From: Paramacrobiotus metropolitanus
Taxonomy: Eukaryota > Tardigrada > Eutardigrada > Parachela > Macrobiotidae
Reading direction: 5' to 3'
Assembly (NCBI RefSeq): GCF_019649055.1
Contig: NW_026570258.1
Span: 434,001-498,000, forward strand
DNA: 64,000 nt
The notes under the pieces were generated by a model, which worked only from the letters and a program-made list of their open reading frames with translations, made no database searches and was not told the origin of the DNA. Every line of letters starts with the position of its first letter. Within the stretch, counting starts at the first letter, position 1. Position numbers and translations under genes: made by a program. This document shows positions 31,006 through 41,664 of this stretch, piece by piece.

Positions 31006-34000
31006 CGAACCGGGACGAATTGCGGCTGGGGTACATTCAGGACAGGTTGGACTGGAGCCACCGAATTCTGCGGCTGAGGGATCACCGTTTCTGTGTACGA
31101 GCGGGAATATCCACCGCGATTATTGCCATAATTTCCGCGACCTCCCCGGTTTGAATAAAAATTTCCTCTCTGAGACGAGCCACCGCGGCCGCCTCGATTT
31201 TCATAATTCGCATTATTATTATTATTATTACCGGCGCTTCTGGGCTCTGCAGGAGCATTTCTCTGAGTTGATTCAGGTGTCTTCTTATCCTTATTCATAC
31301 GTTTCCATAATTTTTCGCACTCTTGCAATTTCTTTTCGAATTCGGTATAGTTTTTAGGCGCTGCATTGTAGATTTCACGAAACCATGCCGGTCTGTGCTC
31401 CTGAACGCCCTCTAAGAGTGCTTCAACTTGTTCCTCATCGGACACTTTTAACTCTTCGAACCATGGGAGAAAGCTATCCAGGTAAGCGCGAACAGGCTCA
31501 TAAAATTCTAATTTGCGGTTATTCATTTTTCGGCGGATATCGGCTTTAGAAAGAGAGCCGTTAAAATGCTCTACAATAGCCGGCTTAAAGAAATCAGACC
31601 ATGATTTGCCTTTATTGTCTTTCCAGAATTTTTCAAACCATTGAAAGGACGGACCGGTGAATGCACCGATTACTCTGCGACACGTTGTTTCATCATTCCA
31701 GTTATTCGTGGCTCTGCATTGTTCAACATTCATGAGCCATCTTTGAATTTTTTCTGGATGAGCATCGTCAAAGGCAAGGAGCTTCATGCCACCTACCGTT
31801 TTATCGCTGTCCTTTTCCACAAATTTCGCTAAAAGTTCAACAACGCTTTCTTGTGTAAGCGTCGTTCTATCCGAAATTTGGGTCTGTTTATTCAGCCACT
31901 CCTCCAGCTGAGGATTTCTGGACATAGACTCATTGCTGGCCGTGCTACTGGGGCGACGGTGTTCATCCTCCATCAGGGCATCATCCATCAGTTCATTTTC
32001 CGTATCGGAACTGTCCCTATTTTCTGTTGCTCGCATTTGGCGGCCGGCGTCGTCAGATATTCTTTTGAATACCTCTTGGCGTAAATCTGTTGGTTTATTT
32101 TTCTTCTGCTTAGGTGGCACCGTTTCCCTGGGAATCTGACTCTCTGAAGACGAGCGTGGCATGGAGTGAGCCTCCGAAAATTCGACTCGCGATTCCTGCC
32201 TAGGTCTCCGCAAGATGCCAACTGGATTACTGCCAGTAGCTAAAGGCTGATCAACGTATGACGAGAAATTTTGGGGATTAAATGGTGTAAACGCGGGAGG
32301 ACGTAATACATCTCCTGTCGCTACCGGCGCTTCCCTTTGAAAGTATCCTTCACCGCCGCCAAGAGCAGCGTCTGTATTTCGAAGCTGACGAAGTTCGTCA
32401 TACGCTTGCTTTAGGTCCACTTCCATCTTGGTAAGTTGGTCTTGTTTTTCATGCCATTCCTTTCGGCATTGCGCATTTTCTTCATACAGCCGATTACACC
32501 TTTCAGACTTTTCATATGCGTCAGCCTGTGCTGTATTTTTCGCTTGAATCGCGTTCTCACAATTATCACATCTTTTGTCCTTTTTCGAATCTTTTAATTC
32601 CTTTTGGGCCTTTTGAACATTCTCTCGCTCTGTGGTCAACAGACCCTGTAACCTCTCAATTTCCTTTTGGGACGAATCATCCTTTTCTTTGGGAATATGC
32701 ATTGGGCCAACTGAGGACACCTTATTCAGCTGTACCCTCGCTTGTGTGAGTTCACGCTGTAGAGAGTCTTCCGCATCTTTAGCCCGCTTCTTTTCATTGT
32801 CCAAATCATTCGTGAGTTTCGTGGACAAATTCTGCTCATCAGTTAGTTTTTTATTTGTGACATTGTGCGCATCTTTTTCGGCAGACAAATCCCTCAGTGC
32901 TTTATTCAATTTTTGGTCTAAATCAGCAATTTGTTTTGCTGTGTCCGGTGTTGGTTGAGCACTGAGACCATCAATCGTAGCTTTCGCACTTGAAAAATCT
33001 CTTCGAGCGTCTTCCAACTGTTTTTCCAAATTACGATTCGTGTCAGTTAAAGTGTCGCGCTCATCTTTCATTGCATTAAACGCGGCCTCCGCATTTCTGT
33101 TGGCTTGTCTTAGACCATGCAGATTATCATTCGCAATGCGTATTTCGTTAGCCAATCTGTCATTTTCTATTTGTTCATTTTCAAATTTAACACGCATCTC
33201 ATTGAAATCGTTTTGGAATTTCAATTTTTCGTTTCGTTCCGCATCTACACGAGCGTCTAAAGACATTGTATTACCCATTTCATCTACTTTTGTTTTTGTA
33301 GATGCGATGAGAGTGCGGAGGCTTTGGATCAATACGGGCATAGTTTGCCGGACTATCAAGCCCACGTCCTGGTCAGTTTCTGCCGCAGCTAACTGCTCAT
33401 AGACTTCCCTAGCTTGAGTAAGGAAGTCTTCATCAGGTTGTTCGAAATCCTTTTCCGACACAAAGCTATGTAATTTTAGTTGTGCCGGGTGGAATGTCAT
33501 TGTTCCACCGCGAATGCCTTTACTTGCTCTTGTTTCAGATCCTTCGGATACATCCGCTTTATCCGCAGCTGACAATGCTATCAAGTTATTGTCCGACTGG
33601 GACGACTGGGGTTCTGTCTGGCTCTCAGCCACGCTTGGAGTTTCCGATATGGGCTCATCCAATATCGCACCAGACGGCTGTGCTGGATTTTTCTCCTTAG
33701 TGCCTCGCGTGACTCGCTCATTTGCGGCTTGCTTTTTTGGAGTTTTTCCCGATGATTTGGCTGCTAAATAAGCTGCTTGCGCTGCTTGCCTGCGCTTCCC
33801 CAAATCTTCCATATAGCCTGCTTTCCAGTTATATGCATCATTGACCGCCTTTTCGAACTGTTCGTCAGTGATATCCAGGTAAGCTTCTGGGATACACTCC
33901 TCGTGGTCTACCCACGTCTTATAATATTTGGGTTGCTTTATTCTTGAATTTAAAAATCGTTTGATTTCCTGGTATTCAACCCACTCCTTACCACAGAATG

Positions 34001-34181
34001 TCTCCAGCGCTTCTGGTGGTTCAACATTCAGGGCTAAATACATTAAACCCAACGGTATATCCTTAGTTTTGAACCGGAATCTGGTCTGGGCTTGTGCTCC
34101 TTCGTAAGCACCAATGATAACCTTATTTTCCGGCACTTTACGCGGTGGCGGACGAGTCTTTGCGACTGTTCCACTTGACAT
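30900..34181 (-). CDS. gag: gag: long N-terminal region, coiled coil, capsid domain, RGG tail
   Basis: 1093 aa, about two to three times a typical gypsy Gag. Residues 1-240 are a domain I do not recognise (PLGLMYLALNVEPPEALETF) and a disordered linker. Residues 250-600 form a very long coiled coil rich in E, K, N and D. Residues 795-960 match the retrotransposon gag/capsid family in pattern (KIQRWLMNVEQC, FTGPSFQWFEKFW, FKPAIVEHFNGSLSKADIR). Residues 990-1030 are RGG/asparagine-rich (RGGRGGSSQRGNFYSNRGG). It lacks its own zinc knuckle, which lies in the overlapping downstream frame, so nucleic-acid binding in the unshifted product probably depends on the RGG tail. The ATG is about 790 bases after the 5' LTR. 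Confidence 0.93.
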   Translation of the reverse strand: MSSGTVAKTRPPPRKVPENKVIIGAYEGAQAQTRFRFKTKDIPLGLMYLALNVEPPEALETFCGKEWVEYQEIKRFLNSRIKQPKYYKTWVDHEECIPEAYLDITDEQFEKAVNDAYNWKAGYMEDLGKRRQAAQAAYLAAKSSGKTPKKQAANERVTRGTKEKNPAQPSGAILDEPISETPSVAESQTEPQSSQSDNNLIALSAADKADVSEGSETRASKGIRGGTMTFHPAQLKLHSFVSEKDFEQPDEDFLTQAREVYEQLAAAETDQDVGLIVRQTMPVLIQSLRTLIASTKTKVDEMGNTMSLDARVDAERNEKLKFQNDFNEMRVKFENEQIENDRLANEIRIANDNLHGLRQANRNAEAAFNAMKDERDTLTDTNRNLEKQLEDARRDFSSAKATIDGLSAQPTPDTAKQIADLDQKLNKALRDLSAEKDAHNVTNKKLTDEQNLSTKLTNDLDNEKKRAKDAEDSLQRELTQARVQLNKVSSVGPMHIPKEKDDSSQKEIERLQGLLTTERENVQKAQKELKDSKKDKRCDNCENAIQAKNTAQADAYEKSERCNRLYEENAQCRKEWHEKQDQLTKMEVDLKQAYDELRQLRNTDAALGGGEGYFQREAPVATGDVLRPPAFTPFNPQNFSSYVDQPLATGSNPVGILRRPRQESRVEFSEAHSMPRSSSESQIPRETVPPKQKKNKPTDLRQEVFKRISDDAGRQMRATENRDSSDTENELMDDALMEDEHRRPSSTASNESMSRNPQLEEWLNKQTQISDRTTLTQESVVELLAKFVEKDSDKTVGGMKLLAFDDAHPEKIQRWLMNVEQCRATNNWNDETTCRRVIGAFTGPSFQWFEKFWKDNKGKSWSDFFKPAIVEHFNGSLSKADIRRKMNNRKLEFYEPVRAYLDSFLPWFEELKVSDEEQVEALLEGVQEHRPAWFREIYNAAPKNYTEFEKKLQECEKLWKRMNKDKKTPESTQRNAPAEPRSAGNNNNNNANYENRGGRGGSSQRGNFYSNRGGRGNYGNNRGGYSRSYTETVIPQPQNSVAPVQPVLNVPQPQFVPVRCTINRNLLNSNQCNLRRPSRNQFPCRLRCLFLCR

Positions 34182-34953
34182 TTTGCCTTTATTTTAATTT
34201 TAACCTATGCGGCTAATTAAAATATTACATACAGCAGCGATTGTGCTACCGTTTCCGACCAATACCGTTATTGCTATTGTGCAATAACAATCACTTCCCA
34301 ATCCTCCTTTGAGGTTTGAATTGTTCAATGATGGTTTAAAGGCAGTCAACCTTTGCGGTTTCGACTGTAACAAATTCCTAAAATTACACTGCTGCACTTT
34401 GCGTGCTGCCGTAATTTTAAGATTCACAGGTCAATCACCGTTTGCCGATGTTTACCTTTTTCACGACCAACTCTCTCTAGCTGCTGATTTTGGCTACCGC
34501 TTGCGGCTTGCCTTTATCAGTCTGCTGGAGATCGTTATCTCACCTGGCCACTGACAATGGCTCGGTGCTTACTATCTGCTCTATCTGCAGGCCAGGTACA
34601 CTGACACCGCAGATTACGCTTTATTCGCCGCGGTTATTGCTTTGCGCAGACAACCCGGAAATTACCCACACAGACACCGATTAATTACACAGCCGACCTT
34701 TAAGGTTTCGACTGTTTAATCCTACGGTCCAACTTAATTAAATTTAATTTAATTGGCGAGGAAGCTCACCAGTGAGGAAGCTCACAATTGCGAGGAAGCT
34801 CGCTAAAAATAAATTAACTAGGCCAGATCAGGAACGCTGACCTCCTTCGGCGTACCTTTGCGGTTCGACGCCTTTCGATACGGACCACTTTTTACCAATA
34901 AATTACCATCAAACTTTCCACCAATAATTTTCTGTTACATCGGGAAAATTTAA
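34182..34953 (-). other. Retrotransposon 5' leader
   Basis: This untranslated region between the primer site and gag is where packaging signals are expected. A short direct repeat of GAGGAAGCTC occurs three times at 34757-34802. No ORF with coding character was seen. Confidence 0.55.
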
Positions 34954-34971
34954 AGACACCGGTGGGCGCCA
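34954..34971 (-). promoter_or_regulatory. Primer binding site, tRNA-Lys type
   Basis: On the minus strand TGGCGCCCACCGGTGTC starts directly after the 5' LTR. The first nine bases equal the complement of the 3' end of animal tRNA-Lys (CCA plus acceptor). The match beyond that is partial. Confidence 0.85.
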
Positions 34972-35546
34972 TGTCGTGTATAAGCGTTCACGCCGATTAA
35001 GGCTCCATGAACAATCTTTACTCTTCCACGCCTGTAATGCTCAATCGGTAGGCACTCGTACTCTCAAACTGTAACAGAAGAACTATGGTGGAAATAGGAC
35101 GAACGATTCAGGAACACGAGAAGATCAGGAATCCCTCAGGAACGAGCTAATCACAACTTCCGGTCGCGAGTCCTGCGAGGATCAGCAAGAGCTAGGACGA
35201 TTGTGTCACGAGCAAACCTGTATTCTATGCAATAATCCGGGAACGATCATGTACATCAGAAGGAACAAGTATTGCTGTCTCTTTATCCAATTCACATCAC
35301 AGTTCACAACGCTAGGAAATTGTAATTAGAAGCAGTCTCAGAAGTAAATCTCAGACTACTGATGCCGATATTAGAAGTAACAAGAACTTATATAGACTTC
35401 GCGTTATGACATCATATACATCGCTAGTAAAAGAGAACAGCAAATCACAGAAGAGATTGACTAGATTATCCGTAGTGTTGCAGGTGGAAGGCGGACAGTC
35501 AGCATCCGTACGTACATCCGGCGTATGATCCTACTCCCATACGTCA
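34972..35546 (-). repeat. 5' LTR of the giant retrotransposon
   Basis: 575 bp, reading the same as 11442-12016 on inspection. It starts TGACGTATGG and ends ACACGACA in element orientation, followed by the GAAT target duplication at 35547-35550 on its outer side. Confidence 0.97.
35388..35394 (-). promoter_or_regulatory. TATA box in the 5' LTR
   Basis: CTATATAAG on the minus strand lies about 150 bases inside the LTR, a suitable position for the element's Pol II promoter. The 3' LTR has the same box at 11858-11864. Confidence 0.6.
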
Positions 35547-35550
35547 GAAT

Positions 35551-35918
35551 TAATGCTGAAACACGGTTCGAAAAATGCGGGAGAAACAGTCCACGGGTAC
35601 AAGAAGTTACATGGGCGGTGTTTTCTATGGGGGGAGGGGGCGCCTTAGGATGGCGGCGGGTACAACGGAGGTGCCCTTAGTGCGGTGGAAGCCACACATT
35701 CGATAACAGCTACGAGCCTACGGTGTACGAATATTGTCGACTACCGTAGTTATCAAATTAATATTCAGCCGGTACAGCACTGCATTTAGCTTATGCACGG
35801 AATAGGGGTCCTCCTGCTAGCGACAGTGAACACTCCTGTCGCAGGACGAAAGAAACACACGGTCACGCTGATCTGTTGATGTACTAGTTACAGTACTACT
35901 ACATGTGAATACACAAAC
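35551..35918. other. Host sequence between LTR and family 2 gene
   Basis: No gene seen. It is the 3' flank of the family 2 copy at 35919-36589. Confidence 0.4.
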
Positions 35919-36589
35919 TCACAATAAGAAATAACTGCGAATGGCCAGCCAATCATCTGGATACATGAGAGTGCGCACCCAGCGGGCGTACACAGCGGTG
36001 ACCTTTTCCAGCATATCTGCCGTGACCGGAGACATGTTGTCGCTCAGGGCGCGCATGACGCGGCTGGCCGCGTGCATGTGATGATCGCCGCAGCTTAGTA
36101 GCAGCCGCGGAATGGAGATTCGCAGTTGGTCGATGGGCCATTCTTGCGATGTATCTGTGAGATCACGCATGAATGCCTCCTCCTTGTGCATGGAATAATA
36201 TGGTGCCCGATCATAGTAAGAAACGTATTTAAATACGTAGCGCATTAGTTCAGTAAAGAGATGGTCCGCGTTACAGGGTGCTTCAACCACGTTGGGTTTA
36301 AACGGCCCATATAACCAGGGTCCGTAATAAGATGGTCCTTGAAAACAATTATGGGCAATTTAATCTTCATGGCTCGCAAAACGTTGGCTAGAAAGGGTAA
36401 GTTATGTGGAAGGAAGTCTCCCAACACGGTCAGACTTTTGGTTGCCGAGTTGATGGTGCGGCTCAAGAGAGATGCCACACGGAAGCAATTATTATTGTCA
36501 GAGTGAACTCCGGCACAGCTTTCAAGAGAGATGCTGATGTGCTGGTCAGGCAAAGACCGCTCAGCAGCTGCTGCCACAATGCGCACACC
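35919..36589 (-). pseudogene. Host gene family 2, last exon, copy 1 (frameshifted)
   Basis: Homologous to 59243-59972 over its whole length. The exon starts after a TTTGATAG acceptor with GGTGTGCGC, as in the other copy. The first frame (36586 to about 36300) covers ESCAGVHSDNNNCFR and LTVLGDFLPHN. The second frame, from about 36300 to the stop at 35919, covers ADHLFTELMRYV, AFMRDLTDTSQEWPIDQLRI and AVYARWVRTLMYPDDW. Around 36270-36310 roughly 20 codons present in the other copy are missing and the frame shifts, so this copy is probably dead. The family is unrecognised: helical, soluble-looking, no transmembrane segment. Upstream exons were not located. Confidence 0.7.
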
Positions 36590-37849
36590 CTATCAAAGCA
36601 AAAATCATTAGACAACCGGGGTGTTTACCAGGGCCCTATTTCCAGCTCCAAATTCAGTAAAATGTATTTCGTAAAAAGGTGGAATACTATCCTAATATGC
36701 TTAAAAAATAGTTTCATCTGCTGACATTAACAGGGCGTAGCTAAACAAAAACTAACTGATTACAGATACGTAGTACATATTATTGTAATACTGTGTAAAC
36801 AGTGTAATGTGTATTACAGCGCTAACCGTAGTTTTAGTGTAGGTTTTCGCCGCGAAAGCCTTTTGCGGGAATCTGCAGCCTCAGTAGGTGACCTTTCAAG
36901 GTGTCGAGTACCAACGTAAACGAAGCCTGTGTCCAGTGGTCCGTGCCTACGTTACCAGCTTATAAGTAGAATTGCATTTGATTATGTTTTTGCAACTTGT
37001 GCTTATATGTATGCCGGCATGCAACAATTTGTTAAAAATTTAAAACTTGCGTGCCTGGCCACCGCACATGGACTTCCGTAACGCCGACACGTGGCAACTG
37101 GAAGGGTCTTCAAATAATTATTTCTATGTCTCACCAGCGTAAAAACAAAACTGCAGATATGCCTATATAATTCATAGTTCTGCGTTACTACGTAGTACTA
37201 CGCATGAATTAATTTCTGCTTAGCCACGCCCTATTAACGTCAGCAGATGAAAATATTTTTTAAGCATACTTGAAAAGTAATTCACTTTTTACAAAAAAAA
37301 GAGAATTTTCTGAATTATAAGCCGGAAATAGTGCCCTGGTTAGTCACAAACAGCGAGCTTTTCGGAGCGCTGTAATCTGTACTCTTTCAGCTGATTCTCG
37401 TTGCAACTGAATCGACAAACCCAGTTGTTATAAAGTACCTAATGAACTGTACAGACTGTAGACAGAATTCCGGAATTCTCAGAATTTCATCGGCGCTCAT
37501 GTTTTTCCTTACCGTTTCGCTCGCATTTGTGAATGTAGGTCCATATAGGCAAAGGTCTCCTGCAGAAGAACTGGCGGTAGGTCATGCAGACGAATATCCA
37601 TGCAAAACGCGCCGGTTTCAGCACCTGGGAAAAGAAGAGATTGTCAGACAAGTTCCTGAAAAACAATAATGTCGCTGCAATATGTAATATGTCAGCTAAG
37701 TCATTTGAATCCTTTGGCCATGCATTTAGTGCTACAGCAAAGACAACAAAACTGAGGGAGGTCACGCTTTGTTCTATACAACTCATAATACAACTACACT
37801 GAAAAAGCGTTGTTTGTCATTACCAGTTGTGGGTTTTTGCCGCTCCTAA
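36590..37849. other. Region between family 2 and family 1 copies
   Basis: It contains a minus-strand ORF of 99 aa (37786-37487) with hydrophobic stretches but no recognised domain, and otherwise nothing identified. The third coding exon found in family 1 copy 3 (49157-49356) was not seen here. Confidence 0.35.
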
Positions 37850-38851
37850 TTACGGTACATTGCAAACGGCTGACATACAGAGTTTCCTGAAAGCTGACGA
37901 ACTTGATGCAGTGTAAAGTACAGTACAAGTACCTATGTTATGCAGACCAAGTTGCATCATATGTAGATTTCGGGTACTAATTGATGGGAAAAGCTCCCGA
38001 CTGAGCAGATGTGTTTCCAGCACTTCTGTCAATGTTGCGGTAACATGCTGTGCCATCTTCGCGTCCATGGGAAGATGCATCACAAGAAACACACATCCAG
38101 CTTGCTCGACTCGCAGATGGAAGCGAAAGCCGTCCGACAAGTGGGTGCATGCAAAATTACTTGGCATTGCTCGACGAAACTGCTGGCCAATTCGAAACCG
38201 ACCGGAAACATGAACGTCACAGCATTTTGAGCTGCGAGGAAATCCCATGCGACATTGAAATGCTTGGCGGAAATGCATGATGATGCGAAATTTATCGGAG
38301 ACGTCATTGAAAATCATTTGGGCTGGGGGAAACGGCACGAAGTACTTGGTGCACTGCAGACCGCCACTGGATTGCCGAAGTAACGGGAAACCAGCCGGCG
38401 GCAGCTGTTTGGTAATCTGGCAGTTCTGAACCAGTTCGCCGCGAGCGCTGTCTGGCTGACCGCTGGTGGCGGCAATATCGGTTTGGATGTAGAACATGTC
38501 ACATATCTCACAACCCGTGAGTCTGCCCAACTTCCTGACTGGTCGATACCGAAACGGTCCGTCATCTTCATCACGAAGCGCCGCATACACTGGCCTATTG
38601 GCTGTATACGATTCGTAACTGTCGTCCCAGTAAAATAGTAGCGGCCAGACGCTTCCCATGTGAATCCAGCGGTCAGCGACCTTTTTGGCGTCAAAGTGGA
38701 TGTAGGCCTGGTCGCCGTCCATGTCTTGAATATATCCCAGCCACCAGCTGTCATCATCATTGTGGACAGCCACAGTATTCTGGTAATTCATCTGGGTGGC
38801 GTCCGCCAAGAGCGGCTGAAACTGCGGCAGCACTAACGGCGCGCACTCCAT
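37850..38851 (-). CDS. Host gene family 1, copy 2
   Basis: A single open frame of 333 codons from the ATG at 38851. Residues 1-100 match copies 1 and 3: MECAPLVLPQFQPLLADA, the DDSWWLGYIQDMDGDQAY block, and WPLLFYWDD followed without interruption by YAALRDEDDGPF. Later conserved blocks are LVQNCQITKQLPPAG, PFPPAQMIFNDVSDKFRIIMHF and TATLTEVLETHLLSRELFPS. After HNIG the similarity to copy 3 stops exactly at a GT (37932-37931), so the true exon probably ends at 37933 and the remaining 28 codons would be intron read-through. Exon 3 of copy 3 has no evident counterpart downstream, so this copy may be truncated. Function is unknown. Confidence 0.7.
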   Translation of the reverse strand: MECAPLVLPQFQPLLADATQMNYQNTVAVHNDDDSWWLGYIQDMDGDQAYIHFDAKKVADRWIHMGSVWPLLFYWDDSYESYTANRPVYAALRDEDDGPFRYRPVRKLGRLTGCEICDMFYIQTDIAATSGQPDSARGELVQNCQITKQLPPAGFPLLRQSSGGLQCTKYFVPFPPAQMIFNDVSDKFRIIMHFRQAFQCRMGFPRSSKCCDVHVSGRFRIGQQFRRAMPSNFACTHLSDGFRFHLRVEQAGCVFLVMHLPMDAKMAQHVTATLTEVLETHLLSRELFPSISTRNLHMMQLGLHNIGTCTVLYTASSSSAFRKLCMSAVCNVP

Positions 38852-39541
38852 GCCGATACGCCTTAAAACTTAAAAGCAAAAATGCACAGTTATTGGGGAA
38901 TAATGTTGACTGGACTCAAACAAGAGTCCTAATTCGGATTACGCCGGGCAGCTCAGCATAGTGATAACTTTGTAATTAGTTATGCACATTTTATTGTACT
39001 CCCATGTTCCGCGTTCCTCATGGAATAATGGATAATCCTTTAGCTAAGTGCCTTCATGCTGGGAGATGCAGAAAACGGAACCGTACTTTCGGAATGCCCT
39101 TTAAATGCAGATGAAAAATTAACGCAGCAGTACTGAGAGATTCTCTCTTCACATTATGTACACTGTAGTGACTGTACACATATGTGCAGAAAACATTTCT
39201 ATGGATAAAACGGGTGTTACTACAGACGAACACGAATATTTCAAAAACGTTTTGACGCCGCAGTGGCAGTGGCAAATTTGCATGGTATTAGCACCTCGGA
39301 TGCAACTAAAATTATTTTGGTATAAAATCGTACGCGAAGCGTACGTCTGTTGGCAGTTCTAGATAATTATTCCCGTGAATTAAATCAGATTTTTAGACGG
39401 GAGATTTTTGCGCAGCTACAACAGGGCAGCCTGAAGGAAACAGCTCGTACGTGTTGCGACGTTCGCTCATCGATTGAGGCGCTTCCCACGCAGTGAAAAA
39501 AATGCAGTGTGTTAATCTGAGAATTTAAAAGAATGTGTGCA

Positions 39542-39888
39542 ACGCTATTTTAAAACTAATTAAAATGATTGAAATTGTAACTTTGAAAAAATATCTAAAG
39601 TCATACCATTACTATCGTTCGTGATCTTCGGGTGTACATTCACTCATTCAGTGTGCCCAGTTGATGATGGCTGCCGCACGTTAAATTTCTGGACAGTCTT
39701 GCACTGGTTGTCGTTAGTTTTAATTTTAAAATCTTTGAACAATTACACTGACAGTTCTATCAGTTTTTTTAAATCTCGTGATCTCTCATTCCTAGTTATT
39801 GAACATCTTTTGATATTTTCCTGTAGAGTTACAAAAAAATTTTATCAAAAACATAGCACCTGGGCAGTGGGAATTCCTTCGCCAGAAC
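39542..39888. repeat. Inverted segment inside duplication B
   Basis: Reverse complement of 2439-2790, with collinear flanks (TGTGCA before, CAGCGCC after). The two versions differ by about 5 bp in length and scattered substitutions. Confidence 0.8.
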
Positions 39889-41032
39889 AGCGCCGTGAAG
39901 CTTTTGGTGGACGCCAAAATAATGATATCAAAATTTAAAACCTTAAAAATGTATTTTAGCATCAATATATTCGTCACTAGTAGTGACTCACTACGAATAT
40001 TGTAGTGCAGTTGCTAACATAGCGCTCAGTACGCCCTAGCTTCAGCTCTACGCGTGATATCTGTAAATCTCCGAACAAGCTTGCGCTGTACTGGGCAGTA
40101 AAGCACTTAAAGAAACAGACCCAAAATATTTTGATATAAACGACCTTCTAAATTTTGAGCCGGGCCAGTTTATGTTGTCGTAGTTAATTAAGAGTTTACG
40201 TCTTCAGCTTGGCTAAATGAAAATCTGCACTAAATTTAGTAAAGCCTTCAGTAAATTCATTCTAACTCTTGAGGAATCAGGTCGTTTTTGAGTTTTGATT
40301 TATGAATTTCTATACAGTTTCTGCATTCTGCTAATCCAGATCAAAACCTAAGAAGTTAAAAAAATGGCATATCAAATTTTAACAATTTAATTTAAGTCTT
40401 TTGGTCAGGTTCTGAATTATACCCGTTTATATGCAGCATTGATAATCAATTTGGTTACTTATAATCTAGGAATAACTGAATATTATAGATATTAAATGAT
40501 TCGGTATTCTGTAATAAGGCGACTGCTAAAAATTAAGTGAAGTCAAAGGAGAAAATTTCCTAAAACATTCAAACGATTCAGACAGAAGCAAAATAACAAA
40601 TAAAACGACCGCAGAATTTTTTTAAAAAGTCCGTGAGCTTTAAGCAGCGCTCACACTGTAAACTGTAAAACAGGAGGGTATGTAACGGTTTGCGTAAAAA
40701 AGTTTCAAATGTTATTCTCCGTCATTACTCTTCGGTTCTTGCCTGTAGAATAAAGGCAGGGAAAAAGTTTAAAAATGTTCAGTCTTTCTCTGGAAAGCTG
40801 AAAGTTTTACGAAGGTTCTCTGCGTTCGCGAACATTAGTTTAACACTTTAGCTTACTGTAACTTGCAGCTGATTGTAGTGAAAGTGATAACAATCCCAGC
40901 AAAATTACTCGTATATCATTTTGAGAATAATTTGACACCGATAAATAGTCCGGTAGATGCGTAAAATGAATACCCTTATGAATTAACAATTTCCAGTTTT
41001 AGGTTCCTTGGTAATAATTTACAGTAACAAGA

Positions 41033-41230
41033 ACCCAGGTGCCAAAACACAAAACTAGAAACTGTCTGTATTTTAGTATTATTCTATGAAATGCAGACGC
41101 AGTAGAATAAAAGGCCCATAGATATGCTGCGTGTTTTACCGTATACTGTATAGTGCATAGACGCTAGGAACAGCTTAAAAAATAAAGTGCAGGCGGCGGT
41201 ACTCCGGGCGGAAGTAACAGTACACTGAGT
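41033..41230. other. Insertion in copy B relative to copy A
   Basis: Copy A reads AACAAGAATACTGTCAATA without interruption. Here about 200 bases separate the two halves. No terminal repeats were recognised. Confidence 0.45.
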
Positions 41231-41356
41231 ACAGGGAATACTGTCAATACACTTTGCAGTTTTGCACTATGCCACCGAGTGCGAGGAATGAGTGAAGGAA
41301 ATAGGAAATGTCAGTGAGCATTTGGGCATTAAGCATGCTGTATCATCACTGTCTTA

Positions 41357-41458
41357 AGTCTTGACCATCGCTCAGTCTTGACCATCGCTCAGTCTTGACC
41401 ATCGCTCAGTCTTGACCATCGCTCAGTCTTGACCATCGCTCAGTCTTGACCATCGCTC
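41357..41458. repeat. 17-bp tandem repeat, six copies
   Basis: AGTCTTGACCATCGCTC repeats six times without error, about 200 bases before the nuclease ORF. Homogeneous copies suggest recent expansion. Such arrays can act as promoters in 5' ends of retroelements, which is inference here. Confidence 0.9.
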
Positions 41459-41664
41459 GCACCGTGCTGCTCGCTTTCGGTTAGACTGCTTGACTCCATT
41501 GTTTAACGTGTGATTGCCCAATATTCGGCGTTTCCGACGGAAATTTGCCAGTATTCCACCCGATCACCCTTGCTCTCCTGACTGACCATCCCAAGCATTA
41601 CCGTTGACGTATCTGCATAGTACTGAATTCTAAATCCTTTTAAAGTGTTCTTTTATATATTAAA

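Larger units (their letters stand above)
11442..35546 (-). mobile_element. Giant Ty3/gypsy-type LTR retrotransposon, 24.1 kb, with cargo genes and a tRNA-like array
   Basis: Two 575-bp LTRs that read identical by eye (11442-12016 and 34972-35546) bound the element, with the 4-bp target duplication GAAT at 11438-11441 and 35547-35550. The LTRs start TG and end CA. In the element's direction (minus strand) the order is 5' LTR, primer site, gag (34181-30900), a frameshifted ORF with zinc knuckle, protease and HHCC module (31005-27883), and pol (27809-23586). Then come 11.5 kb of extra genes, a Pol III-like array, a short purine tract and the 3' LTR. Ordinary gypsy elements are about 5-12 kb. Identical LTRs imply a very recent insertion. 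RT-RNaseH-integrase order and gag architecture place it in Ty3/gypsy. No env-like protein was recognised. Confidence 0.97.
38512..41349. repeat. Segmental duplication, copy B
   Basis: Same-orientation counterpart of 1-4085. Collinearity ends near 41349, where the R2-type nuclease unit begins, just after the shared GCATGCTGTATCATCA. Relative to A it lacks about 1.4 kb near 39000, carries an inverted segment at 39542-39888 and has about 200 extra bases at 41033-41230. Confidence 0.85.

Noticed and set aside
30400-31077. Plus-strand ORF of 225 codons opposite the zinc-knuckle ORF
   Set aside because: Shadow of the N/Q-rich minus-strand coding sequence; composition is reverse-complement low complexity (long I and V runs).
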